A DNA stretch of 64,000 nucleotides from Lachnospiraceae bacterium (GTDB lineage Bacteria; Bacillota; Clostridia; Lachnospirales; Lachnospiraceae): contig JAIEFE010000014.1 in NCBI GenBank assembly GCA_029067085.1, positions 182,869 through 246,868 of the forward strand, written 5' to 3'. The notes under the pieces were generated by a model. It saw only the letters and a list, made by a program, of their open reading frames with translations. It had not been told where the DNA came from and ran no database searches. The position numbers were made by a program, and so were the translations under genes. Shown here in pieces: positions 16,817 to 25,342 of the stretch (position 1 is its first letter; every line of letters starts with the position of its first letter).

Positions 16817-19561
16817 CTAGTTGATATAGCTTATATTCATATCTACATTCGTGCCTATGCCGCTGACCTTTCCCTTGGAGGAATACTGCCAGAGGTCGTA
16901 ACGGGTAGCTGTGTAAGTGGGCGTGCTGGCATACTGCGCCAGCCACAGCTTATAGCTTGTGAGACCGGCCGTATTGATCTTCTCCGTAAACCATGTCTTA
17001 TTTGCGTAAATACCGGCCGATATACCGGAATTCTGCACCGTCTGGCAGAAAGTCTTACAGACCGCCGTCCTCATGTCGCGGCTGATGCCGTCAGCCCTGC
17101 CGCCGCTGCCCTCGACATCCAGAAACAGCGGATAATTCAGCCCGTATCCCTTCACCAGGTCGATCGCCATGGAAGCTTCCTCCACAGCCTCCACCTCATT
17201 GACTGCCTGGCTGAAGAAGTAGGCGCCAACCTTAAGACCCGCCGCCTTCGCGCCCTTGATGTTGCTGTGGAACTTCGGATCCTCCACCAGAACGCCTGTG
17301 GAGTAGCCGCGGTAACCGCAGCGTATGATGACGTAGGAGACGCCGGAATTTTTCACCGCATTCCAATCGATATTACCGTTATGCTTGGACACGTCGATGC
17401 CCATGGTGCCGGAACTCTTCGCCAGTCTGCCGTCGCTGCCAAAGGTGTATCTCGCACCCTGAATGACCTGTTCTCCGGTCACGTAATTGCCGTTCTTGTC
17501 ATAAAAATAGAGAGAGCCGTCTATCGTCTGCCAGCCGGTATAGCGGAAAGCGGACGCTGTTTTTACCTGTTTGTAAAATTTATCCCGCTCCTTATAATCC
17601 TGATATGTCGCTTCGTGATAGTCTCCGTATAAATCTTTATAGTAGAGCTGGTTGCCATCCTTATCCTTCAGTTTAGTCTTGCCGTCAACCGTGACTTCCG
17701 CCATGACCACCTTGATCTCAAAAGATTCCGTGATCTCTTCTTTCCCCTTGCAGTGTGCCAGGATTTTCACCTTTCCCTCTGCCACGCCGGTCACTACACC
17801 CCCGTCGTCCACCTTCGCGATCTTTTCATCCTCGCTCGTCCAGGTGATCTTGCCGCCCTTAGGATCTGTCTGCGCCGTCAGGGTCACGGTCTTTCCCACT
17901 GTCACCTCGCTCTGTCCGCTGATGATTATCTTTTGATAGACTGTCTCATCCTGCTCTTTGTCTTTATCTTTGTCTTTGTCCTTATCTTTGTCCTTATCCT
18001 TATCTTTATCCTTGTCTTTATCTATTTCATCCTTCCCTTTATCGTCCTTGTCACGATCATCGTCACCCTTGACCGTCACCGTGCAGGTGTGTTCCTGCAC
18101 CTTACTGCCGATCACCACGCGGGCCGTGACTGTGGTCGTACCGGGAGCCACCGCCGTTACCGTGCCGTCACTCACCGTGGCGACCGAAGAATCGGAGACG
18201 CTCCATTCCACCGAATAACTGACATCCTCGCTCACCGATATCTTTAAGGTTTCGCTCCCTCCCTTGTCCAGCGTCAGACTTCCCTTGTCCAGAGACGACG
18301 TTGCCCGCTCATAGGGATCGTCCTCCTCATCTTCAACCATCTTGCGAAAAGCGCTGCTGACAGTCTTCCACGGATCCGCGATCTTATCTTTAGACACTTC
18401 CTCATAGGATACCTCCTCCCCGCCCACGGGGGTTTTGGTGGACTCCACCCACTCCACCGTATCCTTCAAAGACGATTCCTCCACAGTATTCTGCTGCGTG
18501 GCTTCCTCCTTGGCAACATTAACTTCCGCCTCGGTTTTTACCTCATCCGCCACATCTACCTTCTGGTAAGCGATCTTGTCCGTAACTTTGAGGCTGCTGC
18601 TCTTTGCGGGAAGTTTATATTTATCCGCCGCCCCCTCGGGCAGAGGACGGAGTTTCACCTCATAACTGCCCGCTGCGATGCCTGTCTGATAGATCACGCC
18701 GTCCTTATCTTCATCTTTCAGCAGAAAACTCTTTGGCCCGGAAACATCCACCTCAAAAGGCACCCCACCGATCAATTTACCTGTCTTGCTGTTCACCAGC
18801 TTTATCTTCATGTCCGAGAGAATGGATGTCAGATGCAGAACTACCTCCACCTCGCCCTTCGTCTCTTCCGGGAGCATCTCCTCCTGCCCTTCCGTTTCCT
18901 GCTCCCCCGTTTCCTGCTCTCCCGCATTGATCATACTGCCTAGCCTTGCAGACTCCGTCACGGCGATCAGGCCGCTCTCCCCGATCACGGAGACGCCTTC
19001 CAGTTCTTCGCCCACATTGGCAAAGGCCGACACCTGTTTCTGGGTGGATCTTGCATTAAAATATATAACACCCGTTGCGATCGCACCCGCCAGCACCACG
19101 ATTCCCAAAACTGCCACGGCCACATCCAGACCGCTCATTTCCTCAAAAAAGTATCTTAAGCGGGAAGAAAAGCTGCCGTCATCATCATACTCGTCATCCT
19201 CGTAATCTTCATCATCATAGTCCTCGTCCTCGTAGTCTTCATCATCATAGTCCTCGTCTTCGTAGTCCTCATCCTCATAATCCTCGTCTTCGTAGTCCTC
19301 ATCCTCATAGTCTTCATCGTCCTCATACACTTCCACGACGCGAACAGAAGGCTTTTCCGTCCGGGAGACATTTTCCGCAGGAGCATGCGCCTTCTGCCAG
19401 GCTTCGATATCCTCATCGTCCAGACTCAAAAATTCCAGTGTATCTTCCGTCACGCTGTCAGCATCCTCATCATCAAAGCGATCGTCCTCGAGCAGTTCCT
19501 CAAAGTGCACCGTCCTGCGACGATCTTTTGTGCTGTTTTTTATGTCATTTTTATTCTGCAT
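16817..19561 (-). CDS. Membrane-anchored GH25 lysozyme-like protein with acidic repeat and Ig-like domains
   Basis: This 914-residue protein begins with a cytoplasmic, highly acidic part, including a Glu/Asp/Tyr repeat at about residues 75-128. One membrane span follows (about 143-167). The outer part has a beta-sandwich near 230-310, two bacterial Ig-like (Big2) domains (about 415-480 and 555-610, with SSVATVSDGTVTAV and EKIAKVDDGGVVTGVAEG), a Lys-Asp linker between them, and possible wall-binding-like sequence near 680. The GH25 domain (about 705-914) has GIDVSKHNG and FLDVEG, so the catalytic acids are present. It is the first gene after a strong promoter and heads the rhamnose cluster. 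It may cut peptidoglycan for wall growth or polymer insertion. Confidence 0.88.
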   Translation of the reverse strand: MQNKNDIKNSTKDRRRTVHFEELLEDDRFDDEDADSVTEDTLEFLSLDDEDIEAWQKAHAPAENVSRTEKPSVRVVEVYEDDEDYEDEDYEDEDYEDEDYEDEDYDDEDYEDEDYDDEDYEDDEYDDDGSFSSRLRYFFEEMSGLDVAVAVLGIVVLAGAIATGVIYFNARSTQKQVSAFANVGEELEGVSVIGESGLIAVTESARLGSMINAGEQETGEQETEGQEEMLPEETKGEVEVVLHLTSILSDMKIKLVNSKTGKLIGGVPFEVDVSGPKSFLLKDEDKDGVIYQTGIAAGSYEVKLRPLPEGAADKYKLPAKSSSLKVTDKIAYQKVDVADEVKTEAEVNVAKEEATQQNTVEESSLKDTVEWVESTKTPVGGEEVSYEEVSKDKIADPWKTVSSAFRKMVEDEEDDPYERATSSLDKGSLTLDKGGSETLKISVSEDVSYSVEWSVSDSSVATVSDGTVTAVAPGTTTVTARVVIGSKVQEHTCTVTVKGDDDRDKDDKGKDEIDKDKDKDKDKDKDKDKDKDKDKEQDETVYQKIIISGQSEVTVGKTVTLTAQTDPKGGKITWTSEDEKIAKVDDGGVVTGVAEGKVKILAHCKGKEEITESFEIKVVMAEVTVDGKTKLKDKDGNQLYYKDLYGDYHEATYQDYKERDKFYKQVKTASAFRYTGWQTIDGSLYFYDKNGNYVTGEQVIQGARYTFGSDGRLAKSSGTMGIDVSKHNGNIDWNAVKNSGVSYVIIRCGYRGYSTGVLVEDPKFHSNIKGAKAAGLKVGAYFFSQAVNEVEAVEEASMAIDLVKGYGLNYPLFLDVEGSGGRADGISRDMRTAVCKTFCQTVQNSGISAGIYANKTWFTEKINTAGLTSYKLWLAQYASTPTYTATRYDLWQYSSKGKVSGIGTNVDMNISYIN
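17957..18024. repeat. Six-base tandem repeat encoding a Lys-Asp linker
   Basis: Within the GH25 gene a run of imperfect six-base units (tcttta / tctttg / tccttg variants) encodes about ten Lys-Asp pairs between two Ig-like domains. The codon variation between units shows it is kept at protein level. Length changes by slippage are likely. Confidence 0.8.
19185..19330. repeat. Tandem repeat encoding an acidic Glu/Asp/Tyr tract
   Basis: Repeats of about 15 bases (tcctcgtcttcgtag and variants) encode units of the form YEDED or YDDED, about ten copies, in the N-terminal cytoplasmic part of the GH25 protein. The repeats are imperfect and coding, so this is not a CRISPR array. Confidence 0.85.
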
Positions 19562-19652
19562 TTCGTCTTCACCTCATCTGCAAATTTCCACTTTTTACGC
19601 TTTTTCGGCTCTTTTCTTATGTAAACCTCATTATTTAGACCAATTCTTTGGT

Positions 19653-19681
19653 ATTATAGCACAGAAATAAGGCAGTTTCAA
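19653..19681 (-). promoter_or_regulatory. Strong sigma-A-type promoter of the GH25-rfb operon
   Basis: On the minus strand TTGAAA (19681-19676) and TATAAT (19658-19653) are 17 bases apart, with an extended -10 (TGC before TATAAT). It lies about 90 bases before the GH25 ATG, which has GAGGTGAAG upstream. The gene-free stretch 19562-19890 otherwise holds only the divergent promoter for the zinc-ribbon gene. Confidence 0.75.
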
Positions 19682-19807
19682 TATTATTGTGTCAAATGCG
19701 CCATATTATTTTATGTAAAGCAATAAATTGCATGACAAAGCGGGAAAGAGCGCGACAGATACGCGATATTTTACAGCGTATTTTGCGGCATTTTCGACAA
19801 GATACGC

Positions 19808-19836
19808 TTGACTTTGCACCCCACAGCTGACACAAT
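19808..19836 (+). promoter_or_regulatory. Probable promoter of the zinc-ribbon gene
   Basis: TTGACT (19808-19813) and CACAAT (19831-19836) are 17 bases apart, about 55 bases before the start at 19891. The -35 is good and the -10 only fair. Confidence 0.45.
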
Positions 19837-19890
19837 AAAAGGGCAACCGGCAATCGTTTACATAACAACTTGTGGAAAAGGGGAATTTTC

Positions 19891-20214
19891 ATGATGTACA
19901 TGCACTACTGTAAGCGCTGCAACCGGGTTTACATACTGAACGGGCACAAGCAGTTTTGTCCCAGATGCCAGAGTATGATTACGGAATTGAAACTCAGCTA
20001 CATGGACTATGTCTCTATGGACAAGCTTTCCAGAGAGTCTTTTCAGGATCGCTGCGCCGACGAGGAACAGCTTAAGAAGCTGGGGACTACATACCGTATG
20101 TACAAGTACAGCAAGTGGTACAAAGAACTGCAGCGGCAATTGATGCCACCAATGCTCCATTCCTGTACAGCAGCGGAACGAGCCCGGATGGAAAACGCCG
20201 TATCGATGATTTGA
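19891..20214 (+). CDS. Small zinc-ribbon protein of unknown function
   Basis: This 107-residue protein starts MMYMHYCKRCNRVYIL and continues FCPRCQSMI. The two CxxC pairs, 17 residues apart, form a probable zinc ribbon. The rest is charged and helical, with no membrane segment. I do not recognise the family. ATG 19891 follows AAAAGGGG; a TTG seven codons upstream is in frame but would put the ribosome binding site inside the gene. It stands alone between two promoters and a terminator, so it is a single-gene unit. Confidence 0.75.
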   Translation: MMYMHYCKRCNRVYILNGHKQFCPRCQSMITELKLSYMDYVSMDKLSRESFQDRCADEEQLKKLGTTYRMYKYSKWYKELQRQLMPPMLHSCTAAERARMENAVSMI

Positions 20215-20228
20215 TGCGAAGGCTCGAG

Positions 20229-20276
20229 AAAGAGAGCGTCGTTTAGGAACTTCAGCTTCCGAACGACGCTCTCTTT
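20229..20276 (+). terminator. Intrinsic terminator after the zinc-ribbon gene
   Basis: A 15-base stem (AAAGAGAGCGTCGTT at 20229-20243 with AACGACGCTCTCTTT at 20262-20276) encloses a loop that can itself pair, followed by a T-rich tail. Confidence 0.85.
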
Positions 20277-20409
20277 CTTTCGAAAAAATTAAGAAGTTAT
20301 GCGTCTATGCTGATTATTTTGTATGGATTTTTGGGAAAAACCATAGTAGAATAAAAAAAACGGAAATACAGCTTTGAAAGTACAGGAAAGGATAGCAGGC
20401 GAATTGATT

Positions 20410-21459
20410 ATGGGAGAGACTCAGGAAAAAAACAAACCGGAAACAGAAAATATGACAGATGTGTCAAGTGTATCGGATAAATCCACGGCAGATACCAGGA
20501 AGGGCATAAACGTGAACATCCATCTCATCCTTCTTGCCGCCATTGTGTTGGTCATAGGTTTTTCAGCCTTCCGCCTCTACAAATGGAATAAAGGAACGCC
20601 CTCGGATTATGATCCGAATTACCAGACGACAGACTTTGACATTGAAGTCATGGACAATATCATTCCCCTTGCACCCGACAAGAGGGAGGGCTATGCGGAC
20701 GACGGCGTGACCACCATCCTCTGTCTGGGGGACGATCCTTTTTCCCTGAATCGGGGCGAAGGCGGCCTGTCGGAACAGATTGCCAAAAAGACAGGAGCGG
20801 CCGTCTATAACGGTGCCTTTACGGGAACCACCATGGCCGCGCAGTTTGCTTCCTACAACGACGGCTACATTCTGGATGCATTCTCTTTTTCCTACGTTGC
20901 AAAAAGTCTTGCCGGCGGGGATTTTGACCTGATGAAAACGGCAGCCACCTACAGCTACGACGAGAGCTTTGCACAAAACACACAAATGCTCTCAGAGCTT
21001 GATATGAATACCGTTGATCTCATCTGCGTCATGTACGACGGCAGTGACTATATCAACAAACGTCCCTGCGATGATCCTAATGCCCCCTACGATATCGTCA
21101 CCTACACCGGGGCACTGCGGGCGGGCGTAAAAGCCATTCAGGAGGCTTACCCGCACATCCGCATCGTAGTGATGTCCCACACTTTCTGCCACAGCATCAA
21201 TGAAGAGGGCAATTTCCAGAACGGCGACCGCGCAGACTTAGGCCACGGCACCTTAAGCCACTATCTGCAGAAGGAACGGGACGCTACTCTGGACGTGGGC
21301 GTCTCCTTCATCGATAATTTTTACGGCTCCGTCAACGAGGACAACTATCTGGACTATATGACGGACTACATCCACTTTAACGATGAGGGACGAGAGCTCC
21401 TGGCGAGACGGTTCGTGGAATGTATCTTCCCGAATCAGGCAGCTCCGGCCGCAGAATAA
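20410..21459 (+). CDS. Membrane-anchored SGNH-like protein lacking the usual serine
   Basis: This 349-residue protein has a polar N-terminus, one membrane span (residues about 38-56) and a large outer domain of SGNH-hydrolase type. Block I reads ILCLGDDPFSLN, with Asp where the nucleophilic Ser of GDS is expected. Block V reads DYIHFNDEG, keeping the Asp-x-x-His pair. VMYDGSDY sits where the GxND block is expected and also lacks a clear Asn. The fold call is from these blocks. Catalysis is doubtful or unusual. I chose ATG 20410 over an upstream in-frame TTG at 20374; neither has a strong ribosome binding site. The gene stands alone. Confidence 0.7.
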   Translation: MGETQEKNKPETENMTDVSSVSDKSTADTRKGINVNIHLILLAAIVLVIGFSAFRLYKWNKGTPSDYDPNYQTTDFDIEVMDNIIPLAPDKREGYADDGVTTILCLGDDPFSLNRGEGGLSEQIAKKTGAAVYNGAFTGTTMAAQFASYNDGYILDAFSFSYVAKSLAGGDFDLMKTAATYSYDESFAQNTQMLSELDMNTVDLICVMYDGSDYINKRPCDDPNAPYDIVTYTGALRAGVKAIQEAYPHIRIVVMSHTFCHSINEEGNFQNGDRADLGHGTLSHYLQKERDATLDVGVSFIDNFYGSVNEDNYLDYMTDYIHFNDEGRELLARRFVECIFPNQAAPAAE

Positions 21460-21495
21460 ACAGACAGGCATTCAAATGACAGATACAAAACAAAC

Positions 21496-21524
21496 GGCCC
21501 CATACTGCCAAAGCGGTATGGGGC
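21496..21524 (-). terminator. Intrinsic terminator of the ABC transporter operon
   Basis: The stem GGCCCCATAC / GTATGGGGCC, extended by a few more pairs with one wobble, has a very short loop. On the minus strand it is followed by GTTTGTTTTG. It follows the permease stop by about nine bases and may also stop the convergent SGNH gene. Confidence 0.75.
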
Positions 21525-21532
21525 CGGCTGCG

Positions 21533-23638
21533 CTATTCCCGTATGCCGACGATCTGTTCCGCTTTGCGCAGCGCAGAGCGGTATACGATATATAAGAACA
21601 GGATAACGAACAGTGAAAATCCCAGAAGAAACGCAAGCATCTTTAACTCTGATGCGATATACCGTCCGTCGTTAAACCAGCTCATGCCGGCCGAAAACAG
21701 GAAACCGGTCAGACATCCCAGCACTGACGGATACTGAAAGATCTTGATCAGCTGTTTTGCCAGAATGTTCCGCTGATACGCTTTTCCTGCACCGAGCTTT
21801 GAAAGATTCTCAAATAATGTCCGGTTATCAGACGCTATGGAAATGCTGCGTACATAGGACATGATCGCGGCTGCTGCCAGTGTAATGATAACGATATACA
21901 GACAGAGCATGACATATACACAAACGATCTGCAGGAACATTTCATTGGTCACCACAACAAAACCGGGTGCATATTTCCAATCATTCAAAAGGAGCGCGTT
22001 ATCCATGGACATATCAATTTTTCCTGCCAGGCCATATTCGTGACCCTCTTCTGCTGCAAGCTTTTCTTCCTGTGCGTCATATAAGCTCAAATGATTTGAC
22101 AGGTCTGTCGCATGCTCCACATATTGACACATCAGATCATAACCAAAAGGATAGGCGGCGGATAAGTCTTCCACATCAAAAAGTACGAGATGCTCTTTGT
22201 GAATTTCTGCAAGACCTTCCGAAAGTTCCGCATAATCCCGGTCATTCAGCACATAGGCATAAGGATCGCTCATAGCCGCCAACGCGTCATATTCCAGCGT
22301 TCCGCTGTTTATCAGGGAAAGCGATTTGCCGGTATCAGGATTGGATGCTTCCCACAGGCCGTCCTTAAAGTCCCAGATGGTCTCTTTATAATTCGTTGTG
22401 GTAACGGTTTTATAAGTGCCGTAAGCCACATCGGCTTTCCGGCCGGTCAGGCATTCATAATCGGCTTCTGAGAAAAACAGCGCATATTTGCTCTGCACGT
22501 TTTCTACAGTGATATACTGCATGTCATCATTGAGATCCCTGCACCTGTAGGAAATCAGGAAATTACAGGCGTCCGTTTCTCCGAATTCTTTGATCTCGAC
22601 GCCATAGGAATCGGCGGTCCTTTGGATATCCTCTTTTGTGATCTGCTCTTCCGGCGCTGGATAATGCATGGCAAATCCCTTTGAATTCCTCAGATCAAAC
22701 AGAGCGCTGCTGTCAGCATAGAGAGCCGCGTAATAACATGCGAAAAAGCAGGAAAAGAGCAAAAGTACGATCACGCACATGTTTCTGGTTGTGGATTTGG
22801 CAAAAAAGCGCATCATGCTGATGGAGACCATGTTTTTATAAAATTTCTCCTTTTTCTTCCTAAGACGATTCTGCGCCACGGTATTTAAAAGTACCAGATA
22901 AATGCCCGCCAGTGAAAAGAGAAAAAGCAGATTCGTCGTGGCGGGAAGCAGTTGATGAAACACATTGGCTGATATGGAAGGAATGCCAAGGCCGCCGAAG
23001 ATCCCCATGAATATGAATACGATGCCGGCCTTAAAAGTCCACGGTCTGACTTCTTTTACCATTTCCGTTTTATGCTGTGTCCTCAGAATTTCCATAATAT
23101 CGGTGCGCTTTACGAATTTTCGTCCGGAGATACTAAGAAACAGACAAAGGATCATGGCAAAAGCGATTCCGACGATAAAACCGTCAAATCCAAACTGATA
23201 TTTCATTTCGCGGGTTGATACCAAAAACGTCTCAAATAACTTCCAGATGAGGAAGGATGCGGGGATAGCGGCAAGAAGCCCTATGGCCGCCGCCACGGTG
23301 GTAATCGATGCAAGTTCCCGGAACAATACTCTCTTTAACGTTTTTTTACTTTCTCCAAGCGCCAGAAAAATACCATACTCACGGCTTTTGTAACGGAAAA
23401 ACAACCCGGATGCATACATTGTAAATATGAGACAGCCGACGGCGGTCACTCCCAAAAGAAGATTGGCTATCTTGCGGGTGTCGCCGCCCTCTGCCAGAAA
23501 ATTCTGTACGGTGGGTCCGTAATACATCAGGGAAAAGGATGTGATCAAAAGCACGGAAAGAAAGATACAGAATCCCAGGATACGGTTTTGCCCTTTGTTC
23601 TGCTTATGCAGTTTCTGAAAAATTTGATTATGCTTCAT
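21533..23638 (-). CDS. BceB-like ABC transporter permease (FtsX family)
   Basis: This 701-residue membrane protein has ten likely spans: one at the N-terminus, groups near residues 55-75, 110-135, 150-170, 200-260 and 285-310, and three near the C-terminus. Between about 310 and 590 lies a large outer domain, the hallmark of BceB-type permeases of peptide-antibiotic sensing and resistance transporters. FFRYKSREYGIFLALGESKK is a typical FtsX segment. It overlaps the ATPase gene by 11 bases. It probably removes or senses a peptide that binds cell-wall lipid intermediates; the ligand cannot be named. Confidence 0.88.
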   Translation of the reverse strand: MKHNQIFQKLHKQNKGQNRILGFCIFLSVLLITSFSLMYYGPTVQNFLAEGGDTRKIANLLLGVTAVGCLIFTMYASGLFFRYKSREYGIFLALGESKKTLKRVLFRELASITTVAAAIGLLAAIPASFLIWKLFETFLVSTREMKYQFGFDGFIVGIAFAMILCLFLSISGRKFVKRTDIMEILRTQHKTEMVKEVRPWTFKAGIVFIFMGIFGGLGIPSISANVFHQLLPATTNLLFLFSLAGIYLVLLNTVAQNRLRKKKEKFYKNMVSISMMRFFAKSTTRNMCVIVLLLFSCFFACYYAALYADSSALFDLRNSKGFAMHYPAPEEQITKEDIQRTADSYGVEIKEFGETDACNFLISYRCRDLNDDMQYITVENVQSKYALFFSEADYECLTGRKADVAYGTYKTVTTTNYKETIWDFKDGLWEASNPDTGKSLSLINSGTLEYDALAAMSDPYAYVLNDRDYAELSEGLAEIHKEHLVLFDVEDLSAAYPFGYDLMCQYVEHATDLSNHLSLYDAQEEKLAAEEGHEYGLAGKIDMSMDNALLLNDWKYAPGFVVVTNEMFLQIVCVYVMLCLYIVIITLAAAAIMSYVRSISIASDNRTLFENLSKLGAGKAYQRNILAKQLIKIFQYPSVLGCLTGFLFSAGMSWFNDGRYIASELKMLAFLLGFSLFVILFLYIVYRSALRKAEQIVGIRE

Positions 23639-24380
23639 CGTTGTCTCCTCCCAATTCTCTTAATACATCCAGCAGTTCATCCATAAACTCCCGTCTGCTT
23701 CCCTGTTTTGACAGTTCCTGATGGATCTGCCCGTCTTTGAGTACGATGACACGGTCGCAGAAGGATGCGGCATAGCTGTCATGCGTCACCATAAAAATAG
23801 TGGCGTTCATCTGCGCCTTTGCCTGAAGAAAAGCATCGATAACAGCTTTACAGGACTTGCTGTCCAGATTGCCCGTAGGCTCGTCAGCGAGGATGATATA
23901 GGGATGGTTCATCAAAGCGCGGGCTACCGCCGTCCGCTGCTTTTCCCCGCCGGATATCTCGGCCGGATACTTCTGCATGATCTTCTCGATCCCAAAAAGG
24001 GAGCAGATATTTTCGGCGGTGGCTTCCATCTGCGAAATCGGTTTATCCGCAATGATCTGAGGCAGACAGATATTCTCAAATACGGTCAGCCCGTCTAGCA
24101 GCATAAAATCTTGAAAAACAAACCCCAGATGAAGATTCCGGAACGCTGAAAGCTGTTCTTCCGGAAGGTTGGTAATCTCTTTGTCATTTAAGAGGATACT
24201 TCCTGAATCATGAGGAATGAAACAGGAAATACAATTCAGCAAAGTGGTCTTTCCGCTCCCGGAAGGCCCCATCACCGCGACAAACTCGCCCTTACGGATA
24301 TCAAAAGAAACATCTTTCAGAACAGGATAGGTAAGAGTTCCCGTCTGATAGCTTTTTTGCAGATTTGATACTTTTAACAT
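23628..24380 (-). CDS. BceA-like ABC transporter ATPase
   Basis: This 250-residue ATPase of the MacB/LolD/BceA group has Walker A GPSGSGKTT, Q-loop FQDFMLL, signature ISGGEKQRTAVARAL, Walker B YIILADEPTGNLD and switch MVTHD. It powers the overlapping permease. The start has AGGAG ten bases upstream. Divergent to it, 250 bases away, lies a two-component system that probably controls it. Confidence 0.93.
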   Translation of the reverse strand: MLKVSNLQKSYQTGTLTYPVLKDVSFDIRKGEFVAVMGPSGSGKTTLLNCISCFIPHDSGSILLNDKEITNLPEEQLSAFRNLHLGFVFQDFMLLDGLTVFENICLPQIIADKPISQMEATAENICSLFGIEKIMQKYPAEISGGEKQRTAVARALMNHPYIILADEPTGNLDSKSCKAVIDAFLQAKAQMNATIFMVTHDSYAASFCDRVIVLKDGQIHQELSKQGSRREFMDELLDVLRELGGDNDEA

Positions 24381-24435
24381 GGTATTTTCTCCTTTTTGAA
24401 TTTATCAGTTTACTCGGTAATTGCGAAACTCTTTC

Positions 24436-24540
24436 ATGGCTGTCAGAATCGCGCAAGCACCTGTTTATAAGCCTATTTTAGAAAAGGCAGGCAAAAAAAC
24501 ACAGCGCCGCAAATGGTATGAATGGATGAGATTTTGGTAA
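24436..24540 (+). other. Possible 34-residue basic peptide ORF
   Basis: An ATG at 24436 opens a 34-codon frame ending at TAA 24538-24540. The C-terminus is basic and aromatic (TQRRKWYEWMRFW). There is no ribosome binding site. It lies in the spacer between the ABC transporter and the two-component system. It could be a small peptide, a remnant of a larger gene, or chance. Confidence 0.25.
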
Positions 24541-24628
24541 GTTTGGAACAATCGTTTTGAAGTGAATAGACGAATTGGAAAATATATGATAGGGTAATCA
24601 AAGATGTGAAAGATTGAGGAAAAGGTAT

Positions 24629-25327
24629 ATGAGAATCGGCATTTGTGATGATGAAAAAGTACTGCGCACCTCACTGCGGAGAGTCATAGAACAGGAGGCG
24701 CAGCTGAACGGACTGGAATATAAAGTCAGTGAATACGGCTCCGCAGAAGAAATGTTAAAAGCATTGGAAAAAGATGCGCCGGAGCTGTTGTTTCTGGATA
24801 TTGAGATGGATGGCATAGACGGCATGGAGGCGGCGAGAGCGATCCGGAAAACCCGTAAGGATACGGTGATCATTTTTGTGACGGCTTATCCGGATTTTGT
24901 ATTCCAGGGATATGAGGTACATGCCTTTCATTATATCTTGAAGCCCTACAAAGAGGAAAAGATAAAAGAAGTATTTCGTATGGCGTTAGAAGAACTGAAC
25001 CTGCAGGCGGAGCAGTATTATGCGGTGGAGCAAAAGTCGGGCACGCTGCGGCTTCGCTTGAAAGAAGTCCGTTATTTCCAGAGTGACCGCAAAAAGGTGA
25101 CGGCGGAAACAGAAACCGGAAAGATAGAGTTTTACGGGAAACTGAGTGATATCGAGACTGCTCTGCCGGCGTATTTTATCCGGATACACAATCGTTATCT
25201 GGTCAATTTAAATTATGTGACAAAAGTGGAGAGCAGCCGGTGTGTCTGCGCGGAAGAAATACTTCCCGTGAGCCGTGGCTGTAAAGAGGATCTTGCCGTG
25301 GCATTCGCCAAAAGGATGCTGCGGTAA
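24629..25327 (+). CDS. LytTR-family response regulator
   Basis: This 232-residue protein has an N-terminal receiver domain (1-118): acidic pocket ICDDE, phospho-acceptor Asp57 in LLFLDIEMDGIDG, the threonine of VTAYP and the lysine of LKPYKEEK. A LytTR DNA-binding domain (about 135-228) includes the typical RIHNRYLVNLNYV. Such regulators bind direct repeats upstream of their targets. I chose ATG 24629, after GAGGAAAAGG; the TTG at 24614 would leave no ribosome binding site. The sensor kinase begins 15 bases after the stop. Confidence 0.93.
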   Translation: MRIGICDDEKVLRTSLRRVIEQEAQLNGLEYKVSEYGSAEEMLKALEKDAPELLFLDIEMDGIDGMEAARAIRKTRKDTVIIFVTAYPDFVFQGYEVHAFHYILKPYKEEKIKEVFRMALEELNLQAEQYYAVEQKSGTLRLRLKEVRYFQSDRKKVTAETETGKIEFYGKLSDIETALPAYFIRIHNRYLVNLNYVTKVESSRCVCAEEILPVSRGCKEDLAVAFAKRMLR

Positions 25328-25342
25328 CAAGGGGGGTGGATC

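Noticed and set aside
19185..19330. CRISPR-like tandem repeats
   Set aside because: The units are contiguous and imperfect, without spacers, and encode an acidic protein tract.
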